Counted from the first letter of the stretch, positions 23,200 through 36,457 are shown. The stretch: 64,000 bases of DNA from Pseudoscleropodium purum (GCA_963969395.1 OZ017796.1:41158243-41222242), one strand, 5' to 3'. Numbers and translations are program-made. Notes: a model not told the origin generated them from the letters alone.

Positions 23200-26018
23200 T
23201 CATAAACTGTTCAATAAATTCACTTGAGATGGAGGGTCTACGTGTACAAAGAAGCTTGTTCCTACAATGAAGTAGCATAGCACCAGCATGACACCTTTGA
23301 AGTAGTTTGCAGTTCCTTCCTGCCAAACGCCATGGCAGTGTGCTACTCTTTTAGAATGGCTCACGAATCTCGAGCACGACCAGAACTTGGTTCCAGGACT
23401 TAAGACCATCATATGAACAAGCTTAACAATTTGAAAAGCAAGGTACATTAGCTATACAGGACATGATAGGAAGAGTGTGAATCGTACCAGCAGTATGAAT
23501 GCCACCACAAGTACAGAGATGAAGAGCACCGCTGTCTCAAATAACTCGAAGTTGAGATCCATGGACACTCCCATGGGCCATCCAAGTATAACACAAACTG
23601 GAATCTGCAGAGAGTCAAATATGTTTCAAACTATAATGAATGAAAACGAGACCCAAAAATTAGATCAGCCAAATCTAAAAGAGATTCTCTTTGGACACTT
23701 TGATCAATGTTAAAAACTCTCTTATTAGGGTTTGGACGCTGCATGTTTGCACTCAGGAGGGAAAAAGATGTTCTCACCACAAGCATCGATATTTGGATGG
23801 AGGAGCCGATTGCCACAGCCAGGGACAGGTCCTGGCATTTCACGCGGTTTAAATGAAGAAAATCAGTTCTGGTTTCCGCAAGAATGATTTCAAAGTATCA
23901 AGAGTAAGTTCAACAACTTGGCAGACGGCATGAACCTGCAAACTTGGGATACAACTTCTCTCTTTGTAGCATCAAAAGTTAGCCTATTTGATACTAGAAC
24001 GGGTTGGGATCTGATACAGGCTCATATACCGATCCCTGTTACCAGCATCTACTCCTGTATTCATATTCATACTTAAATTGGATTCAGTAGCAAGTGACGT
24101 AAGTATGACTTTGCTACATATCTAAGTATGGCCAACTGATAAGTGAACTGAACGATGGAAAACGAACCAGCTTATCTTTGACTGCGAATATAACAGCACT
24201 TGTGTGCTCAGCCGCGTTACCCACAATGGGCAGAATGACGACGCTGATAAATTCAACAGGTATGTGCCACGCTTCCGAAGCGTCCTGGGAGCAGAACGTA
24301 GTCAGGATTGTAGATCACTAGCAGCACTGATCAATTTTTTCTCTCTAGGTTCCATCTGAATTAGAATTTTGCTTACAAAGACATAGCTTCAGAGAATATA
24401 GCCGTCGTTAGGTCATTTCATCAACATACCTCTATAGCATTAACGATGTATTCCGAAAGGATAGATATGAAGACAGTCAGAACAGCAAGCCAGAAAAGAG
24501 CACTCCATGTATCGACTTCAGACTCTGACTCTGTAATTTCGGCAGTCTCGATGTCCTGTAATCACGTTTCAGCTCTGATTTCAGTACAATTAACTATACT
24601 AGCAAGCCCTAATTACAAAATGGTTGGGATGTCAAGTAAAGGATCTTACATGTTGACAGAAAAACAAGGGTTTCAACGTTGAACAAGTATTCCAGCTTCC
24701 TTGTAAAAATTGAAATGGAATTTGTTCTTACCTCTTCTCGAAGGGGAGGAGGATTTCTGATCTGGAAAAATATGTAACCAGCATACGCCACGAGCATGAC
24801 GCAGCTGGTGATTCTTGACAGCATAAGCTCAGACTTCCCCGAATGAAGCTCCGTCCGTGTTGCGTGAAGGGCCGCAGGGAAGAGAGCGCACATGACAGCC
24901 ATCAACAGCAAGCTCGAGTTCAAATGAGCTGCCGCCTGGATACACTCCATTCCAAGACATTGTCAGAACTGACCAGAATGGCACTCCATTGATCAAGAAA
25001 AAAAAATCTAAGTCCCTGAAGCCGCCATAGCATGGGACTCAACGAAGAAAAGCACGCAAAAAAATTCCTTGCCTTATCAAACTTTTGCTCTTTCTTTGAA
25101 GTTGCAAACCCTCCAAATAGGAAGGCACACCCCAGCACCAGCAGCATGTTGGACAAAATGGATCCTAAAAGTGACAGCTGCACCACTCGGACCATGTTGT
25201 TTCGCAGCGCAAACACGCAGATGATCAGCTCGGTTGCATTGCCGAATGTCGCATTCAAGAGACCTCCCACTGCGAAGAAGCGCATTCATCATTCCATACG
25301 ATTCTTAAAACATTGGCAGCAGAGTGAATTAGTGCAGTCCTAAGGAAAGTTGCATTTCAAACCAGTTAGCAAAGTTCTTCCTTTAAGGAACTGCATATAA
25401 TTTTGTTGTGGTGAAGAGTGTACAAGTACCTGTAGGACCTGTAACGAACGCCAATTGCCTGATACACACGGAATTGTAAATAGCAAACGATTTAGAAATT
25501 GCACTCGAAAGGCACAATCCTGCCCATATCGCAAATCGTAAACACTAAACTATAGAGATATGTAGAACACGAAAGGAGAATAAGCTCACTCTGTAACGAA
25601 TCCAAGTCGTTCCGCTAGCGGAACGATTCCTATCAAACTGAGAAGAAAAACCCACAACTGCAAACACGAAATACAAACGATTTGTCAGTTTGAAGAAGGT
25701 GCGTCACATTGCGAGTGTCACATTGAATGAAATTGAAAATTAGAGCCTGAAAATGAGAAAGAATAGAGAAAGAAAGTGAGACAATGGCTATATAAAAGTA
25801 GTTCTAATTCAATTCACAGAGCGTTAGTGAAGACGACGCACATTTCCGATACGGAGTTGATCGCTCAGAATCGCCAAGGGAATGCAGACAAGCAAAACGT
25901 TCAGAACCGTCCCGAAGAGGACCTGCTTCGCACTTTCCACAAATCTTAACGGCTGCACAGGAGGCATGGCTGGCCCCATATCCACCATCGTCTTCACAAC
26001 ACAATTCCCCAGTTTCAT
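23200..26018 (-). CDS. CAX: CAX-type vacuolar cation (Ca2+)/H+ exchanger
   Basis: CAX proteins exchange cytosolic Ca2+, and in some members Mn2+ or other metals, for protons across the vacuolar membrane. Ten exons on the minus strand: 26018-25842, 25657-25590, 25458-25430, 25269-25073, 24935-24732, 24555-24430, 24284-24168, 23831-23778, 23604-23488 and 23319-23200. Every phase is consistent and the chain gives about 402 residues ending in TGA at 23200-23202. The two alpha repeats are clear: [16 protein letters not shown] in exon 4 and [18 protein letters not shown] in exon 7. Other family signatures are [20 protein letters not shown] and [13 protein letters not shown]. Many hydrophobic helices are present. 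The N-terminus is shorter than in Arabidopsis CAX1, with little room for an autoinhibitory region. The start could be ATG 26018 or a later in-frame ATG. The intron after exon 4 begins with GC rather than GT. The gene looks intact. Confidence 0.93.
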
Positions 26019-28600
26019 TTCTAAGAATTACGACCGCCTCTAGAATAATTTCCACAAACCGCACATCCCGCCATTGAAAGAAATTAAGAACGAACTTGCC
26101 AATCACGACTTCCCCAAAACAAACAGCATTTGCGCATATTCTAAGAACCAAATCTTCGGGCGGCAGTGCGAGTTCCGACTGCTCTGAATGATCTCTAGCG
26201 CCAGAGTAGGTCTTGGTTGCGGCACTTGCGAAATTTAAATCTCACAAGGAATTAGAGCTTGCGCCGCGGTTGAACTCCGGTGCACTACCGTACCACGCCT
26301 CACAAAAATCGTCGAGGACGACTCCGAATAATTCACAAAATGAGCGAAACAGGGCACTGAATTCGTCAATAAAGTAGCAATTTCCGGGAACCCTGACATG
26401 TGGAAAGTCAAAGGAACTTCGATCTAATTTTATCGGCTCCGATGCGTCCGCCTCCAAATGGAGCTTTTCCCTTAAAACTCTGCTGCTGCACTTTTTCAAC
26501 TTCCACTCTCGCGAAATGATTGGCAAGCACTACCGAAAATGTTACGGAGTAGAAGACTTCAAGCATCGATTTCATAGACTGAAAACGATCAATCAAATTC
26601 TGTTTCAGTGGAGAGTGATTCAATTCGCGTTTTAATTGGCTCCGATTTGAACATTGCCGCAGGGGCAAGTGCAGCTTTGTCTGCCCTGGATCACAAATTA
26701 CGTGTGGGGGTTTCCGAAAACGGTGGAGTTTTGTGTAAAATGATTAACGAAACTTGGAGCAAGGAGGGTGCCGTTGTTGTGAATTAGAGGTGCGTGATCG
26801 GAGCTGGGATATTCAGGATGATTTTCGAAGAAAAGTATAGTAACCCCTCGTAGAATGCAAGCTGGTTTGGAGAGAAGCTGGATTGTCGACCTAGGAATCA
26901 TGGTATGAAAATGAACAATTTGAATGATCCTACTGATCAAAACAAAACTCAGATGGAGGCATAATTTGTAGCACTAGAATCAGTGAAGAAACCAGGTTGC
27001 TAATTTGGAAGTCTTGCAGATCATGAACCCTAATTTTTCTGTTTTTGCTGCAAGTCTACTACGGTAGTTAATGGTATTAGTGAGACGGATTAGTTAGTGG
27101 AATTAATTAGTGCGTCAGATTATTTAGTGAGATTTGTGAGAGGAATCAGTGATAGGGTTTTAGTGAAAGGGTTTAGTGAGAGACTGAGTGCCACAATTGC
27201 TTCGTTTAATGCCAACGCCTACTGAGTGCAATGCTGTTTTTCCTATTGAACGGATTCCAAAGGCAAAGTTTTTTCTGTGTTGTAACGCATCTTGCTTTCA
27301 TGAATGAAGCTTGTATCATTATTCCTAATTCTGCATAAGAAGAGCGCTCCAGTACACGGCAGATGATTATGTTGATTCTCGTCTTTGCAACAAAAGTGTG
27401 CCTGATGATGCCTGGACTCTCCTAGACTAGCAGAGCCATCTCATGATTCCACAACGACGAATTGAAGGACTATTCCATTCGTGATTATGCTTCTTGACGA
27501 TCATTCGCTTCGAATTACCACTCGATGGTTTGGCATAAGATATGATTCTTGACCTTGTTTAGTCAAACACGCAAACGGCAACAGTGATGAAGTACTCATG
27601 CCAGCGAGCCGGATTTCGTGAGCATTCTGCGGGTTGTTTATCAATAGTATGAGCATTGTTTTGATTTCATACATTCCTTTTGAGTAGTCTCTCCGATTAA
27701 AGTATAAGAATCGAAAGTGAGACTTGAATGGAGAAACTGAAAATTAGGGCTCAGGTTCTTGATCTAATCGCAGACAGGTGAGTTCCGGAGATGAAGTGGC
27801 GAATGATGTGTGATTTTTTGGTAGCTCGAACGAGATTGAGTGGATATGATAAGCTCGGCGGGCAATGCAGATCATCAGTTTAGCTAAATCCTGAACAATT
27901 ATAATTATTTGTAGAAATGGCAAATGTTCTTTCTGATGATTGCAACTCAATTTGAATACTTACAGCTTCACTAACAAGCGCCATTCAGCTTGAAGACACT
28001 GAGGACATTCATAATCTTAACGGGAGTAAGTAGTTTAGAACAATTTTGAAAGTACCATTTTCTGTCAAAAAAAAAATTCTATGGAGCTTGGCGGGATTCT
28101 GTGAATCACGAGAAGGCGATCAGTTGCACCAGCGCAGTCCTCGGAAGATTATTGTAGAATTGCACTTAGAAACATCCTTGCTCTAACGATCGATTGAATC
28201 GAAGGCTGATGTCACGTACAGAAAAATTACAATTTCCAGAAGCATAGCGTCAATAGGAGGCGAAGAGGTACTGTGTCGCTTAGTTTCCCATCATCTCCGG
28301 TACCGTGCTGAGGCAACTGGTAGTATCTCTGCTCATGTGATAGAAATCAGTTGTGTGTAGACTGTCGGTTGATTTCCCGGTTTCCTGAGGGTCATAGTTA
28401 TGACGCCCTGGATAGCACAGCAGCATCCAGGTGATCCCTTCTGTGATTCTCAAGGACGGCGACGTAATTTCCGTTTACTTCCATGGATCTATTGAAGATG
28501 TGTGCTGATGCAATGAGACCGAATCAATTCATGCATCCGTTCTCCGTAGAACCTAGTCTGCCTGGTACAATCTTCTCTCTTAAACAGTGATGCCGGAAAG
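26019..28600. other. CAX upstream region and intergenic DNA
   Basis: About 2.6 kb between the CAX start and the next plus-strand gene. It should contain the CAX leader and promoter. A run of TTAGTGAGA-like units lies near 27080-27190. The minus-strand ORF at 26242-26526 has no known motif, and I do not support it as a gene. Confidence 0.4.
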
Positions 28601-29631
28601 CCTGAATGAAGCTTATGGAAGACCTTTTACGAATGCTGGCGCGTGGCAAGGTTCACGCGGAGAGCTAGAGTAATGATCATCGCAAGACCTGCTGGTAATG
28701 CGTGCAGAACTCTTCTCTGCTTTAGGGATTTATTTGAAGAAGTGTGTGCTGAGTTTACCTCACAGCTCTCGAGTCTCGCAATGCTCCCTACCTTTCGATG
28801 GTTAAGTTCCAGCAGATTGCTCTTCTTGTTCGATTTTTCGTCGGCCGTTCACTTAAGGCACCATCATCAGTATTACTCCTGGTTGGATCGACAATATTTA
28901 CGATGCATGAAAAGCAGTCAGTTAGTACATTCGTCGAATATAGGTTGAGAACTGACGGAACTCCAGATCTAAGAGAGACTTTGTTCAGAACCCTAGAATA
29001 TACACTGGTGAGAATCTTTTGGTCCTTCCTGTGCCGCATCCATAGGATTTTCATGTATCCTCTTTGAAGTCTGCGAATGTTGCTGAATTGACTGGTCGGT
29101 AGCTGATGAGCCAATTGCTTCAAATCCAGAGTCATCGCGTTTATTTTGGTCCTATGCTTTGCCCTAGCTGTTGGCGGCACAATAGAGCATCCTTCAAATT
29201 TAACGGATGCCTCGTTTCATATCTGGGGATTAACAGTTCCGGAGATGTTTTGCTGTACAAGATCCATAGCACTTACTAAACTATGAAATTCGTGGGCAGG
29301 GATTCACAAAACGATCAAGAACGTCAGCAGCAAGTTCAGTACAAAATCCAGGTATCGTAAGAATCTCTTTTCGGCGGGAAAAGTTTAAGTTGCTTGCCTG
29401 TGGAAAAAAGAACTCTGCCTGTGAAGTACCACGATGTGTTCTGCTGCAGAAGATGAGGCAGGAAAGCAGACATTTTCTCTGCTTTTCAAGTTATGAAAAT
29501 CGTGCTTGTATTCCCCTTAATATGGTTAGCTTTTCCTGTACTCTATTAGAAATTTCTTTCTCTTACATAGTCATGCCCAGTATTGTGACAACAATTTATC
29601 TGAGCTTCATGGTTCATTTTGAACAGATGAC
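28601..29631 (+). other. unresolved region upstream of the vasohibin-like gene
   Basis: Gene-like base composition, but I could not chain exons with confidence. ORFs exist on both strands (28643-28948 and 28798-29067 on plus, 28788-29180 on minus) without recognisable motifs. It may hold 5' non-coding exons of the gene beginning at 29632. Confidence 0.3.
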
Positions 29632-32600
29632 ATGTGTGAGGTTTCTCTTCCTAAACGATCGCCGACATTCAACTTCTTCGGTTGGTTTGGAAAAGCAAGC
29701 CAAAGAGTAGTGCAGGCTTTGAAAAGTCTTGTTACATGTAGTACCATCCTTGAGTCAGATGACAGTTTTGCGGAGTACTTGGCTAGAATTCTGGGGGAAC
29801 CTAATAGAGTTTTTATCCATGATAGCCAAGAGTCGTCTCCATCGGTTTGCTCTTTTACACGGGATGCGAGTTCATCCCTTAGGTCAGACATCAGTTTTTC
29901 TCAATACTTTACAAACGCTTTGAGAGTTCCTAGTCCCTTGCGATTACAAGGGGGAGAAGACCAAACTCCATCAACTGGTCCTGTGCCACTGAAGGCAGCA
30001 TGTTCATCCTCCAAGTCAGACAACAGTTTTGCAGAGTACTTAGCTAATGCAATAAGAGAGCGCGACACATTGGATTTTCGGGATAACCAAGACGAGACAT
30101 TATCGAACTGCTCGATACCACGAGACGCATGCTCATCCCACCCGTCGGATGTCGTCGGGTCTATGAAAAGTGGTATTCATAGTGGAAGCCGGAGCTTGTC
30201 AGGCTGCTCTACCCCCCAGGAGGTAACTTCACTGGGTTGCGTCACTCCCCGAGATGTGTGGTCGAATAGAAATGGTGGACAGTCCCCAATAGGTTTCGTT
30301 GGGAAACTGGACGCAAACACAAGCTCCCGTCTTGCTGCCATCTGCATGTCAGAGAAATCACAAATCTTTGAAAGACCGCAACATACCTCAGAGGTTCGTT
30401 TTCCTTCAGATGATCCTTTTGTTATATTCTGAATCATGTCTATTATTCTTGCTAAAAGTAAATGCTTTTTTCCAAATCTGGTTTGAGTCCACATTCTTGA
30501 AAAATGAATGCATGTGCCATCATGCTTCTCATAGTCAACAATGCTGTTCATGATTCAGTCATCATATTTAAGTTGAGCCAATTAGCGATTGACCAGTTCA
30601 CCAGTTCAGTAAAATCCAATGAGAGACCGAAATATAGCTCTTGTATTCCGAATTTCTTGAAGATGACATGGTCTTGTAGGGTCCAGAATCAGCCGTTACT
30701 TCCACTTACGTGAAGATAGACCAATGTCAATGCATTGGAGAAAATATGATCTCAAGTGTTTCTTCTGCACAGCCCAAGCTGCCTTCCAATTTCTCTGACC
30801 TGCCTATCAGACAGCGACTTCGAGCTGTCAAGCAGGTTAACCAGTTATGGTTCGTAAATATATCTCGAAGTATTGGTCTAAACTTTATTGTAAATAGATC
30901 AAAACGACTACCTGACAATTGACTTGGCATGTTCTATTCTGTACAGCAAACTGAAACCTAAGCGATTTTTTTTGGGTGCTGGTTGAGCAGTTTCTCTCTG
31001 ACTTCGAGTACAGACTAAACTCGCTTTCCAACTTCCAGATCAAGAAACAGCGACCCTTGTTAGGGCTCATGGCCACTGCAAAACTGGTACATATACCCAT
31101 TTGATCTTCTCTATGTCACTGAAGACTTTTGATTATTTTTGTAATGTAGATCTCGTATTCAGACAATGAGACAGCTTATGAATCTGTTGGAGTCTCTTGA
31201 CAAGATGCTTCTTGTATGAATTGTTTAGACTCTTCCCACTGAATTTTATTGCACAACAGCCTGGTTAAATATAAAATAGTTGCTACGAACATATGCTGAT
31301 CGTAACTTGATCTCTCCAATTAATAAAAAAAAACAGATTATTCACCAACCCGAGCCCATCAAGTGTGTGGAGGCAGTATTTGTTGCGCTCTATCTGACTG
31401 TAAGGCTATCCAATCTGACATATTTGATCAATTGTTAGACAAAACTTGAAACCAAGTTGGCTCAATGGAAATAGGACCTCGAATTGAAAATCAAGAGTCA
31501 AATGGTGAAGCAGATTGTCTGAACATGTCCTGCAGGCTGGCCTTCAATCAGTTGAGCGCATACCACTTGGATTCAAGACACAGTTTGCCAATCAGGTGTA
31601 GTTTCCTCACGACATTCACGTATGCCGCATTGGTGTAATTTTTCAGACAAAATTGATACATCAACATCTTCAACTGGCATTTATATGCGGTATGAATTGG
31701 GCGAGGAATTGAACAGGTATTCCAGCACATTGTCCTGCTGGTGCAGCACAAAGGCAAGTATGGAGCGTTCGGAGTGAGCAGAAGCCCAGATCTAATGAAC
31801 AAAGACATCTGTTACGACAGGTAAAAGAGGAAGCTTGCATGAAATTTCAATTATAGACTGTTATAGCCAGGTTCGATCTTACAATTTTGGAGATTTTAAG
31901 CGAAACTAAGACTTTAATGAAGTTGTTGTAATATAGACATATCATCTGAAAATTTCGTTGTCCATAGTTTTCATTGGAGGCGGAAACATAAGCTACTCAT
32001 TGATTGGGTGAGTGTTCCTTAGGTTGATTTTGAGTTTACGTATACGTCTTGAACAATTGCTTAAGATAACGTGAGACAAGGAAAATTCTAACATGAAAAA
32101 TTTTGTTTGAGAAATTTCAGCATGTCAAGCATTATTGAAGACTTCAAGATAGCATACGAGGAAAGTGACCATACAATCCTCAAGCTTCAAATTGGCCTCC
32201 CGGTAAGTAGATAATATTTCTGGTCATTCTACGCAAACTGTTATCACTGAAGCTCATTTCATGTCAATAGGTGTTTAGCATCTGCTGTGAGTGGTCTTCT
32301 GTACGCTAGTGAGTGGTCCTTGAGTTTCTTTTTGTACTCCGTAGTAAATTGGAATTGATTCAAGTAAACAGGTAGTCACAAAATAACCAGTCCATCTTGT
32401 GGCAGGTAGAACATAACATTATGTCCTCAACTTACGTTTGTTGGGAACATGTTTGTCTTTGCCCGGCTGACCAACCATGGCCAGAGGTAAGCGGCAGATG
32501 TTTTCCCCAGAAGTCTTCTAATTTAATTTTCCGAACTTTGATAATGTGATGCTGAGATAGCATGTGTACATAGACGTCCCATTCTATGTTGTTGCAGTCT

Positions 32601-33634
32601 CATTGAAGATTCCTTATCATGGACAGTAACCTCGTATGTGAAGAACATTATGTCCGAAATGAGATCTGACATACTGAAAATAAGGTTTGCATCAGTGTGC
32701 GGCAGCCATTGAGAACCATGCATCACGGATGAAGCACCTTTGGAATGTGTAAGCCCATTTCAACTAGTGGTAATTACTCTCTTAGTTCATAAACATTTGG
32801 CACTGCTAGAAATTTGGTGTTCATATCCTCTCCTAGTCGCACACAGAATTGATTCAGTAGGTCAATGGTGTCTATACTATTAATATCGTGGATTTTATTT
32901 TTTTATCTCTAGTGAGCAACATTTTAACATTGAAGACTAATGGGTACCAGTATCATTACTTAAATATTAAGAGTGCAAGCTTGGTAGATATTGATGGGCT
33001 ACGAATCGAGTCATTGCTGTGAATTTGAGCATTGAGCGCCAATTTCTTCTGCAGATGGGTGATTTCTGGGAGAGGTACCGACCCCACGAGAAAGCCGTTG
33101 AAGATCCTGAGGAAACCTCCACTAAACAATGGATTGAACACGAAAGTCAAGCCGATGGTAAAGAAGGCGTCAACCTTGCGGAAGAGCCCTGTAGGTAGAA
33201 ACCGGTGTGCGGAGTATCAAGTACCTCCGTGCCGTCCAACCTCAACCTACACGCCCTCTCATCAATCAACAGTGATCAATAAAACGCATTTCCAGAATTC
33301 CCGTAAGCAACGGACTGCTCCAGTCTCCATCAACAAGTCTCTATTGAAAGGCTACTTCAACCCTAGAGATTCCACTGGTCCTTGGAATTACACCCAGTGT
33401 CCCAAACACCGTCATCAAGGAACCATGAGCGGTGAAAACGAAGAGTACTCTGTGATGCATATAGACGAGTATGGGTCTATTGAACGGCATCCTTTAGCAT
33501 TGGAGGATTGCAAGTTCTGTGATTCCGGAAACTTGTTATGTCGAGCAGACTCGAAGTTGCTTTATGAAATTCCGATGATTAGGGGATCAGGACCTCTTTA
33601 CAGTATGGTAGTTCAGAAATTAAAAGCTGAGTGA
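29632..33634 (+). CDS. vasohibin-type tubulin carboxypeptidase (detyrosinase) homologue
   Basis: Vasohibins are transglutaminase-like cysteine proteases that remove the C-terminal tyrosine of alpha-tubulin. Exons on plus: 29632-30393, 30773-30835, 30988-31086, 31163-31213, 31337-31399, 31536-31595, 31717-31820, 32121-32202, 32271-32308, 32598-32684 and 33055-33634. All phases agree, giving about 662 residues. The catalytic core has IKCVEAVFVALYL (Cys335), FQHIVLLV (His370) and GAFGVSRSPDLM (Ser387). The 35- and 17-residue spacings equal those of human VASH1 (C169, H204, S221). Also matching are QIKKQRPLLGLM, SVERIPLGFKTQF, and IIEDFKIAYEESDHTILKLQIGL with the terminal EW. Unlike animal vasohibins it has a roughly 250-residue N-terminal extension with three repeats of about 43 residues (42-84, 85-128, 129-171; SDxSFAEYLA at the start, PRDACSS-like at the end). 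It also has a basic C-terminal tail of about 190 residues. The start codon and the exon 1 donor (GTTCGT) are the least certain parts. Confidence 0.88.
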
Positions 33635-33891
33635 TGCACCAAATGATTCATGAAATGCTGAAGCAAGAACTCAAGTCTACGCCAACAATACGATAGTGGA
33701 TTCTCACAATTTACCTTTAGTGAGAATCAACGAGGTGGTGCCCAATGAAGAAACCATTCCCCTACATTTTTGAACGATAAACTTGTGTGTTGAAAGGTAT
33801 TGTCAAATGCTAGCATCCAAACTGGAATTTCTGTTTTTACCTTGGGCACTTAAAAGGGTTTACCGTATGGATGATTGGCTTCATTGCCTAC

Positions 33892-36023
33892 ATGATGGCT
33901 TCATCAAAATTTCTTCTACGGAGAGGCTACAGATCTGGCCATTCTCTTCTCAGCCGAGCCGTCTCCTCTGCGGAGTTGAGGAACATCTTTTCCCGTGGTC
34001 GAGAGCCACCCCGTCAATCCGAAAGAAGATTGGAAGACTCTCCATTGAAATCCGCACTACCTCAACAGATGAATGCTCTGTTTACAACAAAGATCTCTTC
34101 TTCTCAAGTGAGAAATTCGATTCCTGTTTCGAAAGCGAAAGTTTCTGCAAACTTATGAAGCTTTTTTGATTGGGATATTTGCACTTAGTGTGCAGTTGTA
34201 ACTAAGGACGTGCGCTCATTTCTTTTCAATCTACTCACCTCCGTTGTCTACGTCACACAGATGTTGATCAGGTTTCCTACCTCTATGATTTATATAAGTT
34301 CACGATTCTTCGCAGAAATCCGATGATGGTTTAGAGGTCACTTTCTTTCATGACTTGTGGACATTGAAACGTATTCGGTTACGTATTAGGGATTTCCCTG
34401 TATGTGGATTTCCATACCATAGCACCAGTACACCAGCATGCAGCTGGTTCCCTCCAGAAATCTGGCTTCAATTGGGTGGGCTCGGCGCAACTAGTCCTAG
34501 TTGGATTCGACGTATTTCAGTAACCAATTCATTAGGACAGGCTCCGAATGCAATCTCGGGCAATTTTCTTTTCTGCCGACCCGTCTCCTCGAAATAAAAT
34601 TCCGTGGCCGAGTCACCCCGACAATCCGAAACAAAAATCGAAAAAATGTGGAATTCAATCCGGACGAACTCAAGGGTGATCCCTCTTTCAATCTGTTAAT
34701 ACGGGAAAATATTTGTTCCAAACGTGAACAGAATAACCTAAGCTGCACGGTTTACGATTTCAGGAAGAGCAGAGATCAGAACCACAGCCATGGTTTAACA
34801 GTTCGTCCACACATCATATTTCAGAGTGGTAACGGATATGATTGTTCATCATGTCTACAAGCTCTTCACCAATTAAATTGAACGAGTCGATGTTCGATCT
34901 AGCTTCGTTTTTACAGATGCAAGTATTCAGCAGCGCTTCACCCATGTCATTAACCCCTGATATCGTTACACAAGTGCTCAAAACCTGAAAGCCTCATTGA
35001 ACATGCTTTTCACTAGAATATCTTAATATTGAAGACTAGTTCCAAGACAACACATAAAACTGTAGCACCATGGATTGAACCTGAAGCCATCATAAGGGCA
35101 GTGGCTCACCACCTAAAGATGATGCATATTCTATACCTGTATCTGACGAGAGATTAGCTCATGAGGTATCAATAACCTCTGCTTTTTGTACAGGACAAAC
35201 ATGTATCGAACTTCACAGAGACCGTCATACGTAACAAAATCGTCACCACCCAGAGGTGAACTACGATCCGAAAGATGGTATTTTGATGGGTTGTAATCAT
35301 TGGTCTCTGTGCAATGAACAAATAACTTCTGTCCTCTTCCTGAAAACCAACCTGACCAAATAATCAGCGGAACGGACAAAAATGTAAGTGGCATGGTCTG
35401 TCCGAAAGAGTAATCGCAGCGACGCTGCTCTCTAGAGCAATGGAATATGCAACCTCAGTCCCCGAGGTAAAGCTCCCCACGACAAAGCTAATAACGAAGT
35501 ATGGCCAAGGCACACACTTGTCAACAGATTTCTCTAGGGTAGACACAACTCGCGAACATATGCTTCTCTGACGTTTACAAAGGACTCTACGACCACAAGT
35601 GCGTCACATGGACGCGGAGGGCCGCTCCTCGCTGTCAAAGCAACACCCGCCAAGAGTGTTGCTCCCGTCATTCACTTAACAAAACACCTTAAAGATGGAC
35701 GAAGGCTGTCAGTTGGTAGTGCATGTTTTGTTCAACACGTAGGTTCAGAACAGGTCTATGTGTTATATCTTCATCCAGCCAATCCTTCACTAAATTTGAA
35801 AACCTATTATCGAAGCCTCAGTCGAAAGATGGTGATATATTAAACATCACAGAAATCAGAAGTTTTCGGATATTATCTTCATCACCGGCTTGAAAGAACG
35901 AATACCAAACCCTAGAGCATCAGACAGAAGGCCTCAGTTTACAGTTTTACGTCACAGAAATGCAGGCGGCATACTGAGGAGGTTCTCCTTGTCAAACAAG
36001 GTCTCAGCACCACCCGCAACTAA
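33892..36023 (+). CDS. partly resolved multi-exon gene, product unknown
   Basis: Several plus-strand segments look coding and have splice borders, but I could not join them all in one frame. Candidate exons: 33892-34107 (starts MMASSKFLLRRGYRSGHSLL, Arg/Ser-rich without acidic residues, like a mitochondrial presequence); 35102-35165 (SPPKDDAYSIPVSDERLAHE); 35194-35255 (DKHVSNFTETVIRNKIV); 35420-35466 (TLLSRAMEYATSVPE); 35583-35753 (includes KSVAPVIHLTKHLKDGRR and LSVGSACFVQHVGSEQ); and 35928-36023 ending in TAA. The last three chain in phase 0; the junction before 35420 does not fit. I do not recognise the protein. It could be a live gene with exons I missed, or a decaying one. Confidence 0.4.
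34561..34640 (+). repeat. decayed partial duplicate of the 33.94-34.03 kb exon segment
   Basis: Positions 34561-34640 resemble 33940-34030: both have a CCGTCTCCTC core, then CCGTGG, then CACCCCG(A/T)CAATCCGAAA. The downstream copy has lost the reading frame of the upstream exon. This suggests a local tandem duplication of about 0.6 kb followed by decay. Confidence 0.45.
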
Positions 36024-36457
36024 CGCCCATAGAGGTAACCATCATGGGCCGTGAAGGAAACCCTACCGCACAAAAACTAAGAAACCAAAAACTGACTGCG
36101 GAAACGATTTGGGTGTGCACAGGACATAAGTAATGGTAGAGGGACAACCCAATCCACGTCGCGCCTGAATCAGTTCTTGTAGGCCTCGTTAACGAGGTGA
36201 GGGTCGTTACATGCCGAAGCGTGCTCACCACACCAGATACCGGAGGCCGAGTATCCATCGCAAGCAGATAACGCAAAGATAAGCAAGCAAAAGAACAATG
36301 CATAAACCACATTACAATTCAACATAGAAAACAGCACAGACCGAGAGAAGCATTTGCCACAGAGGAAACTGAAGATCTGCGCAAGAGATTGAGAAGCCCA
36401 ACGAGGGCGAAGACAATAAGTACGAAACTGAAGAGCTCACTTGCGGCTGAAACACAG

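Noticed and set aside
26242..26526. 94-codon minus-strand ORF upstream of CAX
   Set aside because: No motif, no splice support linking it to CAX, and a length expected by chance in this composition.
31961..32010. Extra exon between 31820 and 32121 of the vasohibin-like gene
   Set aside because: It has splice-like borders, but its 40-nt length breaks the phase, while joining 31820 directly to 32121 keeps the frame and the family alignment.
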